In this document: positions 44,730-56,478 of the stretch, in pieces | Layout: each line of letters begins with the position of its first letter | Position numbering within the stretch: the first letter of the stretch is position 1 | Assembly: GCA_965153355.1 (NCBI GenBank) | Contig: OZ231128.1 | Location: forward strand, 40,114,001-40,178,000 | Direction: 5' to 3' | DNA: 64,000 bases | From: Flaccisagitta enflata | Taxonomy: Eukaryota > Chaetognatha > Sagittoidea > Aphragmophora | The notes under the pieces: generated by a model | What the model was told of the DNA's origin: nothing | The model's input: the letters and a program-made list of their open reading frames with translations, nothing else | Database searches by the model: none | Translations under genes and position numbers: made by a program

Positions 44730-45743
44730 TTTTTGGGCAGCGGCCCCGAAGGGGCCAATGACCTATGCTTTCACACATATGGGGAATTTTCTCCTCCTTC
44801 TTCTTCTCTTTCTACATATCCCCCCAACCTCCAGGCCCATATTTCAGCCTCAAGGCCCATATCCCAGCCTTGAGGCTCAAATCCCTGTCTTGAGGCCTAA
44901 ATCCCAACCCCATGGCCTAAATCCCAGTCTCAAAGGATTTGGGCCTTAACACTGGGATTTGGGCCTCAAGGCTGGGAAATGGGCCTCGAGGCTGAGATGT
45001 GGGCCTGGAGGTTGGGGGATGGGGGGTGCAGAGGAGAAGGAATAGTCGCAAAAGCGTTAGATGGTCAGCGGTACCCGTTGCCCCTATGTGAGTATATGTG
45101 GGTATGAGGTGGTTAGAGGGGCAGCGGCCCCGAAGGGGCCGATGACCTTTGCTTAGTAAGTTTCTGGTATTTAGGCTGGGATTTGGGCCTTAAGGCTGGG
45201 TTTTTATCTCAAGGCTGGGTTTTGGGCCTCAAGGCTGGAATTTTGGCCAATAGGCTGGAATTTGAGCCTCAAGCCTTTGGTTTGGGCCTCAAGGCTGGGA
45301 TCTGGGCCTAAAAGCTAGGTTTTGGGCTTCAAGGCAAGGTTTTTGGCCACAAGGCTAGGATTTGAGCCTCAAGGCTGGGATTTGGGCCTTAAGGCTAGGA
45401 TTTGGGCCGCAAGGCTGGGATTTGGGCCGCAAGGCTGGGATTTGGGCCGCAAGGCTGGGATTTGGGCCTCAAAGCCTGGATTTGGGGCTCAAGGCCAGGA
45501 TTTGGGCCATGAGGCGGGGGGGGGGTACGGACGGAGGAGGAGGAGAAATTTCTGCATATGTGAAAGCATAGGTCATCGGCCCCTTCGGGGCCGCTGCCCA
45601 AAAGGAGGAGAAAATTCCCCATATGTGTGAAAGCATAGGTCATTGGTCCCTTTGGGGTCGTTGCCCTGCTCCCCCCTCAATTTCAACCACAACCTACTTA
45701 AGCAGGGCACGGGTACCGCTGACCATCTAACGCTTTTGCGACT
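44730..45743 (+). mobile_element. Family B element with a family B copy nested inside
   Basis: The outer copy starts TTTTGGGCAGCGGCCCCGAA and ATGCTTTCACACATATGGGG, carries GCCTCAAGGCTGGGATTT units, is interrupted at 45044, and resumes at 45604 with GGAGGAGAAAATTCCCCATA, GTGTGAAAGCATAGGTCATT and the end ACCGCTGACCATCTAACGCT then TTTGCGACT. Confidence 0.9.
45044..45603 (-). mobile_element. Nested family B copy defining the family ends
   Basis: It begins AGTCGCAAAAGCGTTAGATG and ends GGGGCCGCTGCCCAAAA within the array of the outer copy. Because both junctions fall inside known family B sequence, the two ends of the mobile unit are exposed. Confidence 0.85.
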
Positions 45744-46065
45744 GATTTAAAGTGACTTGCAACCGTTCCTGTCCTTGTGGTGCATGTGTGACATGAAACT
45801 GGCACTATTTGACAGATCGATAATTCTAAGCCATTTTATGAAATAAAACATACAGGAGGCCAAATCTTCGGCGGAGCTTAACAAACGAGACGAATTCGCA
45901 TTATTTCGATTTCAGGGCGAGTCGCGCCAAGCAGTTCAATTGGAATAAACAAAAACGATTGGCATTGTTTGATTGCCCACGGCGCGTTAGCTTTATTGTT
46001 AGCGCACTGAACTTGGGTTGGGATTTTTCTCTTCCAAGTGACGGGCTCGCTGGTTCGCTCTAAAA
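45744..46065. other. Unassigned non-coding sequence
   Basis: No feature recognised. Confidence 0.45.
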
Positions 46066-46174
46066 AAGGTTATGTTGTTGTTGTTGTTGTTGTTGCTTTT
46101 GTTCAAATTGTTGTTCATGTTGTTGTTCATATTGTTGTTCATGTTGTTGTTCATGTTGTTGTTGTTGTTGTTGC

Positions 46175-46243
<69 letters not shown>

Positions 46244-46390
46244 CGTCGTTGTTGTCGTTAATGTTGCTGTTAATGTTGTTGTTGTTAATGTTGTTGTTGT
46301 TGTTGGTGTTGTTGTTAATGTTGTTGTTGTTGTTGTTCTTGTTGTTGCTGCTGTTGTTGTTGTCATTGTTGTTATCATCGTCGTTATCGT
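46066..46390 (+). repeat. (GTT)n array with CAT/AAT interruptions
   Basis: Frames of more than 100 codons on both strands (poly-Val, poly-Leu, poly-Asn) are translations of this array. Confidence 0.96.
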
Positions 46391-46524
46391 TAGCCCCCAA
46401 AGATGTCGCCATAGCAAATGGACACATAACGTGAAGCAAAGAGGTTGAGATATACACTCCTTGGATCAGGTTTCGTTGTCTTTACAATTACATAAACTCT
46501 GAGAAGAGTTTATTGTGCCCGCAC

Positions 46525-46639
<115 letters not shown>

Positions 46640-46748
46640 ACACAGAGAAATCTAAGGACCTGGTGTCACTCGGATATCCATTTTTTTCTAATAGGCGGTT
46701 AGCGGACCTAACTTGAGACCTCTACTCTTTGCTTCTCCATGCACTCAA

Positions 46749-46831
46749 ACACACACACACACACACGCACACACACACACACGCAAAAACATGCGCGCAA
46801 ACAAACACGTGCATACACACTTGCAAACACG

Positions 46832-46904
<73 letters not shown>

Positions 46905-46924
46905 GCCCGCGCGCGCGCGCGCAC
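46749..46924 (+). repeat. (CA)n compound microsatellite
   Basis: CA units with CG-containing variants, ending in CGCGCGCGCGCG. Confidence 0.95.
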
Positions 46925-47194
46925 ATCTGATAGTTGACAACGGGAAATATTGAATTCCGCAAAATCACTGCGCAGTTCCTGAATCACAAACTTTTCTGAA
47001 CCATGAACGTTCGTAATTCACGATTGTTTGTTAACCACGAAAGTACATGAATCATAAACGTTCAAACGTTTGTGAATTTTGTTCCTCAAATTGTTAAACT
47101 GAAATGAGAAGATGTTATGATCGTATAAAGGCATGCATGAGTAAACGGTAAATGCAGACATAAGAAAGCAAACAAATGAATTAGTGTACAAATG

Positions 47195-47370
47195 CAAATA
47201 TCAGGGAGCATGCAAATGCACATACAAGCGAGCATCTAAACGCACAAACAAGCGAGCATGCAAATGCTCATACAAGCGAGCGTGCACATGCACCTACAAG
47301 CAGAAGTGCAAATGCATGCACAAGCAAGCATGCAAATGCATGTATGGGCGAGCGTGCAAATGCACGGACG
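47195..47370 (+). repeat. 24-bp GAGCATGCAAATGCACATACAAGC-type minisatellite
   Basis: About seven units with words GCATGCAAATGCACATACAA and variant GCGTGCACATGCAC. A Cys/Lys-rich frame here is a repeat translation. Confidence 0.85.
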
Positions 47371-47381
47371 AGCATTACCGC

Positions 47382-47885
47382 CAGGCCTGAGCTATATAGC
47401 ATTTTTGTCAACTATACAATACCAATACAATACATTCAAGTATTGGGGCAATACAATACAATACTAATACAATACAATATTCATTAAAATTATATACAAT
47501 ACATTATCATAGCAAACAATACAATACAATCAAATTTCTATTTAACTATATGCAGTATTTATAACAAGTATTAAGTACTCTTACTCTTTTCATCCTTCAC
47601 CCACTTTTACTTTCAGCAAATCCTCCTCTTCTTCTCTTCTTATCTCTGACCATTTCCACATCTTTTGTTCTCCCTTGGGCCTTTGAATGCTTTTCCTCTT
47701 CTTCTTCAACTCATTCAGTCTTTCACTCATATATCTTACCCTCCTCGGATCAACTTTTTTGTAATATTGTATAGTATTATATTGTATTGGAAAAATAACA
47801 AAATAGGCTACCTGTATTGGGAAAACCCAATACACTAGAATATTGTAAACCCAATACCAATACCCAATACAATCGCTCAGGCCTG
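47382..47885. mobile_element. hAT-type small element with AATAC-repeat interior
   Basis: The TIRs are CAGGCCTGAGC at 47382 and its inverse GCTCAGGCCTG ending at 47885. An exact 8-bp duplication, ATTACCGC, lies at 47374-47381 and 47886-47893. An 8-bp TSD with CAG-starting TIRs is the known hAT signature. The interior is AATAC/CAATAC pentamer DNA on the left and its inverse on the right, around a central pyrimidine-rich segment, so the whole unit can fold. No transposase. Confidence 0.88.
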
Positions 47886-48040
47886 ATTACCGCCCCTGCC
47901 GAGCCTCATTACAGCCCCCCACCCAACCATTAACTGCCCCTACTTTCCCGTAATAGTACCCCTGCGCATCTGTAAGTGGTCATTGGTCATCTGTGAGGTG
48001 AGGTTTACTTGCCAAAAAGATGATAAATAGTAACTATGGA

Positions 48041-48055
48041 GAGAGAGAGAGCGAG

Positions 48056-48130
<75 letters not shown>
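48041..48130 (+). repeat. (GA)n microsatellite
   Basis: About 45 GA units with GCGA interruptions at the left. Confidence 0.96.
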
Positions 48131-48134
<4 letters not shown>

Positions 48135-48521
48135 GAGAAAGAGAGAAAAAGAGACACAGAGAGACAGCGACAGCGACAGAGACATACATCTAGACAGAAA
48201 GAGGAATAGAGAACAAAGATGAAAAAATAAATTGCATTTGCATAATGCGGTCTTGTTGAAAAAAATATTTACAGTAAAAACGAGTTTTAAAGATATCTCA
48301 AGGATTTTTCTCGAGAAATAAAATAAAACTATTTAAATGACAAAAATGATGACCTAAGACAATGGGAAGTGGTTTAGCTAAAGATTATTGTGACAATGTC
48401 ATATTGATAAGGACGTGGATTGTAATCAATGGGGCAAATATATCAAAAAAGGTAAGTGAGGTGGTGGGAGGGACGTTGACCGGCAATCAGCCAGCACATG
48501 GGGCGATATCGCCAGAGTGTA
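48131..48521. other. Unassigned non-coding sequence
   Basis: No feature recognised before the minisatellite. Confidence 0.45.
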
Positions 48522-51500
48522 AGTTGGTTGAGGGGTTGGTTGGTCTCCGTTCTGGGTCGGGGGTGGTTTTAAGCCACGGTGATGGTGGTTTAGGTTGGTT
48601 GAGGGGTTGGTTGGTCTCCGTTCTGGGTCGGGGGTGGTTTTAAGCCACGGTGATGGTGGTTTAGGTTGGTTGAGGGGTTGGTTGGTCTCCGTTCTGGGTC
48701 GGGGGTGGTTTTAAGCCACGGTGATGGTGGTTTAGGTTGGTTGAGGGGTTGGTTGGTCTCCTCTGGGTCGGGGTGGTTGCCACGGTGATGGTTTAGGTTG
48801 GTTGAGGGGTTGGTTGGTCTCGCTGGGTCGGGGTGGTTTTAAGCCACGGTGATGGTGGTTTAGGTTGGTTGAGGGGTTGGTTGGTCTCCGTTCTGGGTCG
48901 GGGGTGGTTTTAAGCCACGGTGATGGTGGTTTAGGTTGGTTGAGGGGCTGGTTGGTCTCCGTTCTGGGTCGGGGTGGTTTAAGCCACGGTGATGGTGGCT
49001 TAGGTGGCTTGAGGGGCTGGCTGGTCTCCGTCTGGGTCGGGGTGGTTTTAAGCCACGGTGATGGTGGTTTAGGTTGGTTGAGGGGTTGGTTGGTCTCCGT
49101 TCTGGGTCGGGGGTGGTTTAAGCCACGGTGATGGTGGTTTAGGTTGGTTGAGGTTGCTGTCTCCGTTCTGGGTCGGGGTGGTTTAAGCAATGTGATGGTG
49201 GTTTAGGTTGGTTGAGGGGTTGGTTGGTCTCCGTCTGGTCGGGGGTGGTTTTGCCACGGTGATGGTGGTTTAGGTTGGTTGAGGGGCTGGTTGGTCTCCG
49301 TTCTGGGTCGGGGGTGGTTTTAAGCCACGGTGATGGTGGTTTAGGTTGGCTGAGGGGGTTGGTTGGTCTCCGTCTGGTCGGGGGTGGTTTTAACACGGTG
49401 ACGGTGGTTTAGGTTGGTTGAGGGGTTGGTTGGTCTCCGTTCTGGGTCGGGGGTGGTTTTAATCACGGTGATGGTGGTTTAGGTTGGTTGAGGGGTTGGC
49501 TGGTCTCCGTTCTGGGTCGGGGTGGTTTTAAGCCACGGTGATGGTGGTTTAGGTTGGTTGAGGGTTGTGGCTGGTCTCCTGCTCTGGGTCGGGGGTGGTT
49601 TAAGCCACGGTGATGGTGGTTTAGGTTGGTTGAGGGGTTGGTTGGTCTCCGTTCTGGGTCGGGGGTGGTTTTAAGCCACGGTGATGGTGGCTTAGGTTGG
49701 TTGAGGGGTTGGTTGGTCTCCGTTCTGGGTCGGGGTGGCTTGGCCACGCGATGGTGGTTTAGGTTGGTTGAGGTTGCTGGTCTCCGTTCTGGGTCGGGGG
49801 TGGTTTTAAGCCACGGTGATGGTGGTTTGGCTGGTTGAGGGGTTGCTGGTCTCCGTTCTGGGTCGGTGGTTTAAGCCACGGTGATGGTGGTTAGGTGGGT
49901 TGAGGGGCTGGTTGGTCTCCGTCTGGTCGGGGTGGCTTTAAGCCACGGTGATGGTGGCTTAGGCTGGGTTGAGGGGTTGGTTGGTCTCCGTTCTGGGTCG
50001 GGGTGGCTAGCCACGGTGACGGTGGTTTAGGTTGTTGAGGGGTTGGTTGGTCTCCGTTCTGGGTCGGGGTGGCTTTAAGCCACGGTGATGGTGGTTTAGG
50101 TTGGCTGAGGGGCCTGGTCTCCGCTCTGGGTGGGGTGGTTTAAGCCACGGTGATGGTGGCTTAGGTTGGCTGAGGGGCTGGTTGGTCTCCGTTCTGGGTC
50201 GGGGGTGGCTTTGCCAGTGATGGTGGCTTAGGTTGGTTGAGGGGTTGTTGGTCTCCGTTCTGGGTCGGGGGTGGTTTAAGCCACGGTGATGGTGGTTTAG
50301 GCTGCTGAGGGTTGCGGGTCTCCGTCTGGGTCGGGTGGTTTTGCTCACGGTGACGGTGGTTTAGGTTGGTTGAGGGGTTGGTTGGTCCCCGTTCTGGGTC
50401 GGGGGTGGTTTTGGTCCACGGTGAGAGGGGTTGGTTGAGGCTGGCTGGTCTCCGTTCTGGGTCGGGGGTGGCTTTGGCCACGGTGATGGTGGTTTAGGTT
50501 GGTTGAGGGGTTGGTTGGTCTCCGTCGGTCGGGGGTGGTTTAAGCCACGGTGATGGTGGTTTAGGCTGGTTGAGGGGCTGGCTGGTCTCCGTTCTGGGTC
50601 GGGGGTGGTTTGCCACGGTGGGTGGCTTAGGTTGGTTGAGGGGTTGGTTGGTCTCCGTTCTGGGTCGGGTGGTTTTGTCGGTGATGGTGGTTTAGGTTGG
50701 TTGAGGGGTGGTTGTCTCCGTCTGGGTCGGGGGTGGTTTTAAGCCACGGTGATGGTGGTTTAGGCACTGAGGGGTTGGTTGGTCTCCGTCTGGGTCGGGG
50801 TGGTTTGAGCCACGGTGATGGTGGTTTAGGTTGGTTGAGGGGTTGGTTGGTCTCCGTTCTGGGTCGGGGGTGGTTTTAAGCCACGGTGACGGTGGCTTAG
50901 GTGGTTGAGGGTTGTTGGTCTCCGTTCTGGGTCGGGGGTGGTTTTAAGCCACGGTGATGGTGGTTTAGGTTGGTTGAGGGGTTGGTTGGTCTCCGTTCTG
51001 GGTCGGGGGTGGTTTTAAGCCACGGTGATGGTGGCTTAGGTTGGTTGAGGGGTTGGTTGGTCTCCGCTCTGGGTCGGGGGTGGTTTTGGCCATGTGACGG
51101 TGGTTAGGTTGGCTGAGGGGTTGGTTGGTCTCCGTTCTGGGTCGGGGGTGGTTTTAAGCCACGGTGACGGTGGTTTAGGTTGGTTGAGGGGTTGTTGGTC
51201 CCCGTTCTGGGTCGGGGGTGGTTTTAAGCCACGGTGATGGTGGTTTAGGTTGGTTGAGGGGTTGGTTGGTCTCCGTTCTGGGTCGGGGGTGGTTTTAAGC
51301 CACGGTGATGGTGGTTTAGGTTGGTTGAGGGGTTGGTTGGTCTCCGTTCTGGGTCGGGGGTGGTTTTAAGCCACGGTGATGGTGGTTTAGGTTGGTTGAG
51401 GGGTTGGTTGGTCTCCGTTCTGGGTCGGGGGTGGTTTTAAGCCACGGTGATGGTGGCTTAGGCTGGTTGAGGGGTTGGTTGGTCTCCGTTCTGGGTCGGT

Positions 51501-54500
51501 GGCTTTGGCCACGGTGATGGTGGCTTAGGTTGGTTGAGGGGTTGGTTGGTCCCTCCGTGGGTCGGTGGTTTTGGCCACGGTGATGGTGGTTTAGGTTGGT
51601 TGAGGGGTTGGCTGGTCTGTTCTGGGTCGGGGGTGGTTTTAAGCCACGGTGATGGTGGTTTAGGTTGCTGGGGGTTGGTTGGTCTCCGTTCTGGGTCGGG
51701 TGTTTTAAGCCACGGTGATGGTGGTTTAGGTTGGTTGAGGGGTTGGTTGGTCTCCGTTCTGGGTCGGGGGTGGTTTTAAGCCACGGTGATGGTGGTTTAG
51801 GTTGGTTGAGGGGTTGGTTGGTCTCCGTTCTGGGTCGGGGGTGGTTTATGCCACGGTGATGGTGGTTTAGGTTGGCTGAGGGGTTGGCTGGTTCCGTTCT
51901 GGGTCGGGGTGGTTTTAGCCACGGTGATGGTGGTTTAGGTTGGTTGAGGGGTTGCTGGTCTCCGTCTGGGTCGGGTGGTTTTGGCCACGATGGTGGTTTA
52001 GGCTGGTTGAGGGGTTGGTTGGTCTCCTGCTCTGGGGCGGGGGTGGTTTTAAGCCACGGTGATGGTGGTTTAGGTTGGTTGAGGGGTTGGTTGGTCTCCG
52101 TTCTGGGTCGGGGGTGGTTTTAAGCCACGGTGATGGTGGTTTAGGCCGGCTGAGGGGTTGGCCGGTCTCCGTTCTGGGTGGGGGGTGGTTTTAAGCCACG
52201 GGGATGGTGGTTTAGGTCGGTTGAGGGGTTGGTTGGTTCTGCTTCTGGTCGGGTGGTTTTAAGCCACCGTGATGGTGGTTTAGGTTGGTTGAGGGGTTAT
52301 TGGTCTCCGCTCTGGGCCGGGGTGGTTTAAGCCACGTGATGGTGGCTTTTAGGTTGATTGAGGGGTTGGTTGGTCTCCGCTCTGGGTCGGGGGTGGTTTT
52401 AAGCCACGGTGATGGTGGTTTAGGTCAAGTTGAGGGGTTGGTTGGTCTCCGTTCTGGGTCGGTGGATGGCCAGTGATGGTGGTTTAGGTTGGTTGAGGGG
52501 TTGGTTGGTCTCCGCTCTGGGTCGGGGTGGCTTCTAAGCCACGGTGATGGTGGCTTAGGCTATTGAGGTTGCTGGTCCCGCTCTGGGTCGGGGGTGGCTG
52601 AAGCCACGAGGGATGGTGGTTTAGGTTGGTTGAGGGGTTGGCTATCTCCGTTCTGGGTCGGGGTGGTTTTAAGCCACGGTGATGGTGGTTTAGGTTGGTT
52701 GAGGGGTTGGCTGGTCTCCGTCTGGGTCGGGGGTGGCTTTGCCACGGTGATGGTGGCTTAGGCTGGTTGGAGGGGCTGGCTGGTCTCCCGTCTGGGTCGG
52801 GGGTGGCTTTAAGCCACGGTGATGGTGGTTTAGGTTGGCTGAGGGGTTGGTTGGTCTCCGTTCTGGGTCGGGGTGGTTTTAAGCCACTGTGACGTGTTTA
52901 GGCTATTGAGGGGTTGGTCGTCTCCGTTCTGGGTCGGGTGGCTTTAAGCTAATGTGATGGTGGCTTTAGGTTGGTTGAGGGGTTGGTTGGTCTCCGCTCT
53001 GGGTCGGGGTGGTTTTTTGGAGCTACGGTGATGGTGGTTTAGGTTGGTTGAGGGGTTGGTTGGTCTCCGTCTGGGTCAGGTGGTTTTAAGCCACGGTGAT
53101 GGTGGTTTAGGTTGGTTGAGGGGTTGGTTGGTCTCCGCTCTGGGTCGGGGTTGTTGTTTGGCCACGGTGATGGTGGTTTAGGCTGGTTGAGGGGGTGGTT
53201 GGTCCCTGTCTCTGGGTCGGGGTGGTTTTGCCACGGTGATGGTAGGTTTAGGTTGGTTGAGGGGCTGGCTGGTCTCCGTTCTGGGTCGGGGGTGGTTTTA
53301 AGCCACGGTGATGGTGGTTTAGGTTGGTTGAGGGGTTGGTTGGTCCCCGTTCTGGATCGGGGGTGGTTTTAAGCCACGGTGATGGTGGTTTAGGTTGGTT
53401 GAGGGGTTGGTTGGTCCCCGGTCTGGATCGGGGGTGGTTTAAGCCACGGTGATGGTGGTTTAGGTTGGTTAGAGGGGTTGGGTCTCCGTCTGGGTCGGGG
53501 TGGTTTTAAGCCACGATGGTGGTTTAGGTTGGTTGAGGGTTGGCTGGTCTCCGTTCTGGGTCGGGGGTGGTTTTAAGCCACGGTGATGGTGGTTAGGTTG
53601 GTTGAGGGGTTGGTTGGTCCCCGTTCTGGATCGGGGGTGGTTTTAAGCCACGGTGATGGTGGTTTAGGTTGGTTGAGGGGTTGGTTGGTCCCCGTTCTGG
53701 ATCGGGGGTGGTTTTAAGCCACGGTGATGGTGGTTTAGGTTGGTTGAGGGGTTGGTTGGTCCCCGTTCTGGATCGGGGGTGGTTTTAAGCCACGGTGATG
53801 GTGGTTTAGGTTGGTTGAGGGGTTGGTTGGTCCCCGTTCTGGATCGGGGGTGGTTTTAAGCCACGGTGATGGTGGTTTAGGTTGGTTGAGGGGTTGGTTG
53901 GTCCCCGTTCTGGGTCGGGGGTGGTTTTAAGCCACGGTGATGGTGGTTTAGGTTGGTTGAGGGGTTGGTTGGTCTCCGTTCTGGGTCGGGGGTGGTTTTA
54001 AGCCACGGTGATGGTGGTTTAGGTTGGTTGAGGGGTTGGTTGGTCTCCGTTCTGGGTCGGGGGTGGTTTTAAGCCACGGTGATGGTGGTTTAGGTTGGTT
54101 GAGGGGTTGGTTGGTCTCCGTTCTGGGTCGGGGGTGGTTGTAAGCCACGTGATGGTGCTTCCCGTTGCCTGAGGGGTTGGTTGGTCTCCGTTCTGGGTCG
54201 GGGGTGGTTTTAAGCCACGGTGATGGTGGTTTAGGTTGGTTGAGGGGTTGGTTGGTCTCCGTTCTGGGTCGGGGGTGGTTTTAAGCCACGGTGATGGTGG
54301 TTTAGGTTGGTTGAGGGGTTGGTTGGTCTCCGTTCTGGGTCGGGGGTGGTTTTAAGCCACGGTGATGGTGGTTTAGGTTGGTTGAGGGGTTGGTTGGTCT
54401 CCGTCTGGGTCGGGGGTGGTTTTAAGCCACGGTGATGGTGGTTTAGGTTGGTTGAGGGGTTGGTTGGTCTCCGTTCTGGGTCGGGGGTGGTTTTAAGCCA

Positions 54501-54789
54501 CGGTGATGGTGGTTTAGGTTGGTTGAGGGGTTGGTTGGTCTCCGTTCTGGGTCGGGGGTGGTTTTAAGCCACGGTGATGGTGGTTTAGGTTGGTTGAGGG
54601 GTTGGTTGGTCTCCGTTCTGGGTCGGGGGTGGTTTTAAGCCACGGTGATGGTGGTTTAGGTTGGTTGAGGGGTTGGTTGGTCTCCGTTCTGGGTCGGGGG
54701 TGGTTTTAAGCCACGGTGATGGTGGTTTAGGTTGGTTGAGGGGTTGGTTGGTCTCCGTTCTGGGTCGGGGGTGGTTTTAAGCCACGGTG
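48522..54789 (+). repeat. 71-bp minisatellite, about 88 units
   Basis: The unit contains TTTAGGTTGGTTGAGGGGTT, GGTTGGTCTCCGTTCTGGGT, CGGGGGTGGTTTTAAG and CCACGGTGATGGTGG. Successive TCTCCG words at 48544 and 48615 give the 71-base period. The first three units and the last stretch (about 53580-54785) are almost identical to each other. The interior is full of small deletions and T-to-C changes. A subset with TCCCCGTTCTGGATCGGGGG clusters at 53330-53900. Since 71 is not divisible by three, frames are short, and none is a gene. Confidence 0.97.
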
Positions 54790-54930
54790 CGTCGGTCCAT
54801 CACACTTTACTTTTTTGGCGTTGAAGGGGTTTTTGGCTATTCTGCTCCTGCCCAAATGCTCCACTGACCTCAAATATGGCCCCTGCCCACCCGCACGCGA
54901 CTGGGATAGCCGTGTATCCGGCCTTGTTTT
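54790..54930 (+). mobile_element. Family A right part abutting the minisatellite
   Basis: GCGTCGGTCCATCACACTTT, CTGCTCCTGCCCAAATGC, CCCGCACGCGACTGGGATAG and CCGTGTATCCGGCCTTGTT are the right half of an AGTCGCG-type copy. The left half is replaced by GGTTGGTT-rich minisatellite. Confidence 0.85.
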
Positions 54931-55049
54931 TGTTTTACTTCCTATTTCTTTCTTTATTTTTGCTCTTTTGCGTCAAGACAAAACCAGAAAATATTCTTTG
55001 CGGGTTGCAATTTCTCAAACGAGTTCCGGTTCTGCACGTGCACTGAGTG
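54931..55049. other. Unassigned
   Basis: Short T-rich spacer. Confidence 0.4.
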
Positions 55050-55490
55050 CCGGATACCGACTGCCGGATGTTGACTGCCGAATATCGACTGCCGGAAACC
55101 GACTGCCGGATACCGACTGCCGGATGCAGACTGCCGACTAACGTTTGCTATAGACCGTGTAATTGTATGCCAAATGTCATTCGTAGGTTACCTTATCCCA
55201 TATGCTGTTTGCCAGATACCTCACACCAGCCACGGTATGCCAAAATGCAAGTATAAATTTACAGGATACAGGAAGCAGTATACCGTCTTCTGGCTATATT
55301 GACTGCCGTATGCCGTCTGTTGGATAGCGACTGCCGTATGCCGTCTTTCGAATATGCCGACTGCTGTATGCCGTCTTTGGTGTACCAACTGCTGTATGCC
55401 GTCTTCGGTGTACCAACTGCTGTATGCCGTCTTTGGTGTACCAACTGCTGTATGCCGTCTTCGGTACACTGACTGCTATTTATCATGTGC
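55050..55490 (+). repeat. CCGACTGCCGGATA and 28-bp ACTGCTGTATGCCGTCTT repeats
   Basis: 15-mer-like units (CGACTGCCGGATAC) at 55050-55135 and 28-bp units built on GTACCAACTGCTGTATGCCG at 55320-55480. Related words connect the two blocks. Confidence 0.85.
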
Positions 55491-55719
55491 CGCGTGCCGG
55501 CGTGCAGATTCCAACTGCGGTTTTTTCTTCGGTCGGGGAAAACCCCGTGCGCAGTTTGCCGCGCCGACTGTCGGATGCCGGCCGCTTCCTCGTCATTAAT
55601 AATCATTTCCCGGACAAATAATGATAACGAGAGAAAAAAGAATCGAGGTCGAACGAGCAACATTGCGCCTTCTTTTCCAAATGGCAAAAAATATCCAAGG
55701 AAAAGATATCAGACAGCAG
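55491..55719. other. Unassigned
   Basis: GC-richer patch to 55600, then A-rich. No gene recognised. Confidence 0.4.
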
Positions 55720-55722
55720 CTA

Positions 55723-56161
55723 CAGTACGGTGGGAGCCATAAGGGCAGTAGAAAGAGAGCCTTCTATATTCTTACTGTTTAAAGGAAGAACTTAAAGCTT
55801 TAGTTTTTCTGAAAGCTGATGGTCAAAGGAATTGAGTGAACATAAAATTCCACACCAAGTGATTTAAAACAAAACTGACAATTGATTTCTAATTATTGCA
55901 TGTGGCACAATAGCTCTGGTGGTAAAGTGCTGATCTTGAGAGAAAGCAACTTCTTGTTTTCAGAGTCACAGGTTTGACCCCAAAGAGGTGCTGTACTTTT
56001 TTTCTTTTTGGTCAACAGTTACAGCTAGATGTATGAAACTATATTCACTCAAAGCTCTTGCTCATCAGCTTTCAGAAAAACCATAGTTCGACCTACTTCA
56101 ATAAGATAGTCTGGCAGGAAATGACCCTCCATCTGAGGTCCTCATTGCTCCCATCGTACTG
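55723..56161. mobile_element. TA-flanked element containing a tRNA-like module
   Basis: The left end CAGTACGGTGGGAGC and the inverted right end CAGTACGATGGGAGC sit next to TA on both sides, the Tc1/mariner pattern. A second inverted pair, TTTTTCTGAAAGCTGATG at 55804-55821 and its inverse at 56072-56089, lies inside. Confidence 0.8.
55903..55993 (+). ncRNA. tRNA-like module inside a TA element
   Basis: TAGCTCTGGTGGTAAAGTGC resembles an A box and CAGGTTTGACCCC a B box, about 45 bases apart. Outer GGCAC and GTGCT can pair. The stems are too imperfect for a working tRNA. Confidence 0.45.
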
Positions 56162-56243
56162 TAGAAAAGAGAAGATTTGCCAAACTTTTTGCTAAGATCA
56201 TCTTATATCTCGTTGATTTCCAACAAAATCTATGGAATAAGAA

Positions 56244-56478
56244 AACAAGCCCGACCGGGCAACGATGCGTCCAGGCTGTGTCTCAGCGTGTATTGATCAT
56301 GTGACTCATGTATGGAGAGACAGATGGACGAACAGACGGGTGAAAAGACTCTCAAAACATGTTGGTTGATCATTTGTTGCAGTGTAGGATCTCACCGTGG
56401 CCAAAAACAGCTGAGAAACGCGGTTTTTGCCCAGGCGTAACGGACTGTCGGACCGACGGACCGGCGGACAGACGTTCC
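56244..56478 (-). mobile_element. Family A element, GATGCG/CGGTCGG subfamily, truncated
   Basis: AACAAGCCCGACCGGGCAAC, GATGCGTCCAGGCTGTGTCT, TGGAGAGACAGATGGACG, AACGCGGTTTTTGCCCAGGC and a GACCGACGGACC tract. The hairpin head is missing. Confidence 0.8.

Noticed and set aside
48362-54148. Many 60-150 codon frames with GLRSGSGVVLSHGDGGLG or its antisense
   Set aside because: Products of the 71-bp minisatellite; period not divisible by three and no start or splice logic.
48522-54789. CRISPR array
   Set aside because: There are no unique spacers; the whole 71-bp unit is repeated, and the context is an animal genome.
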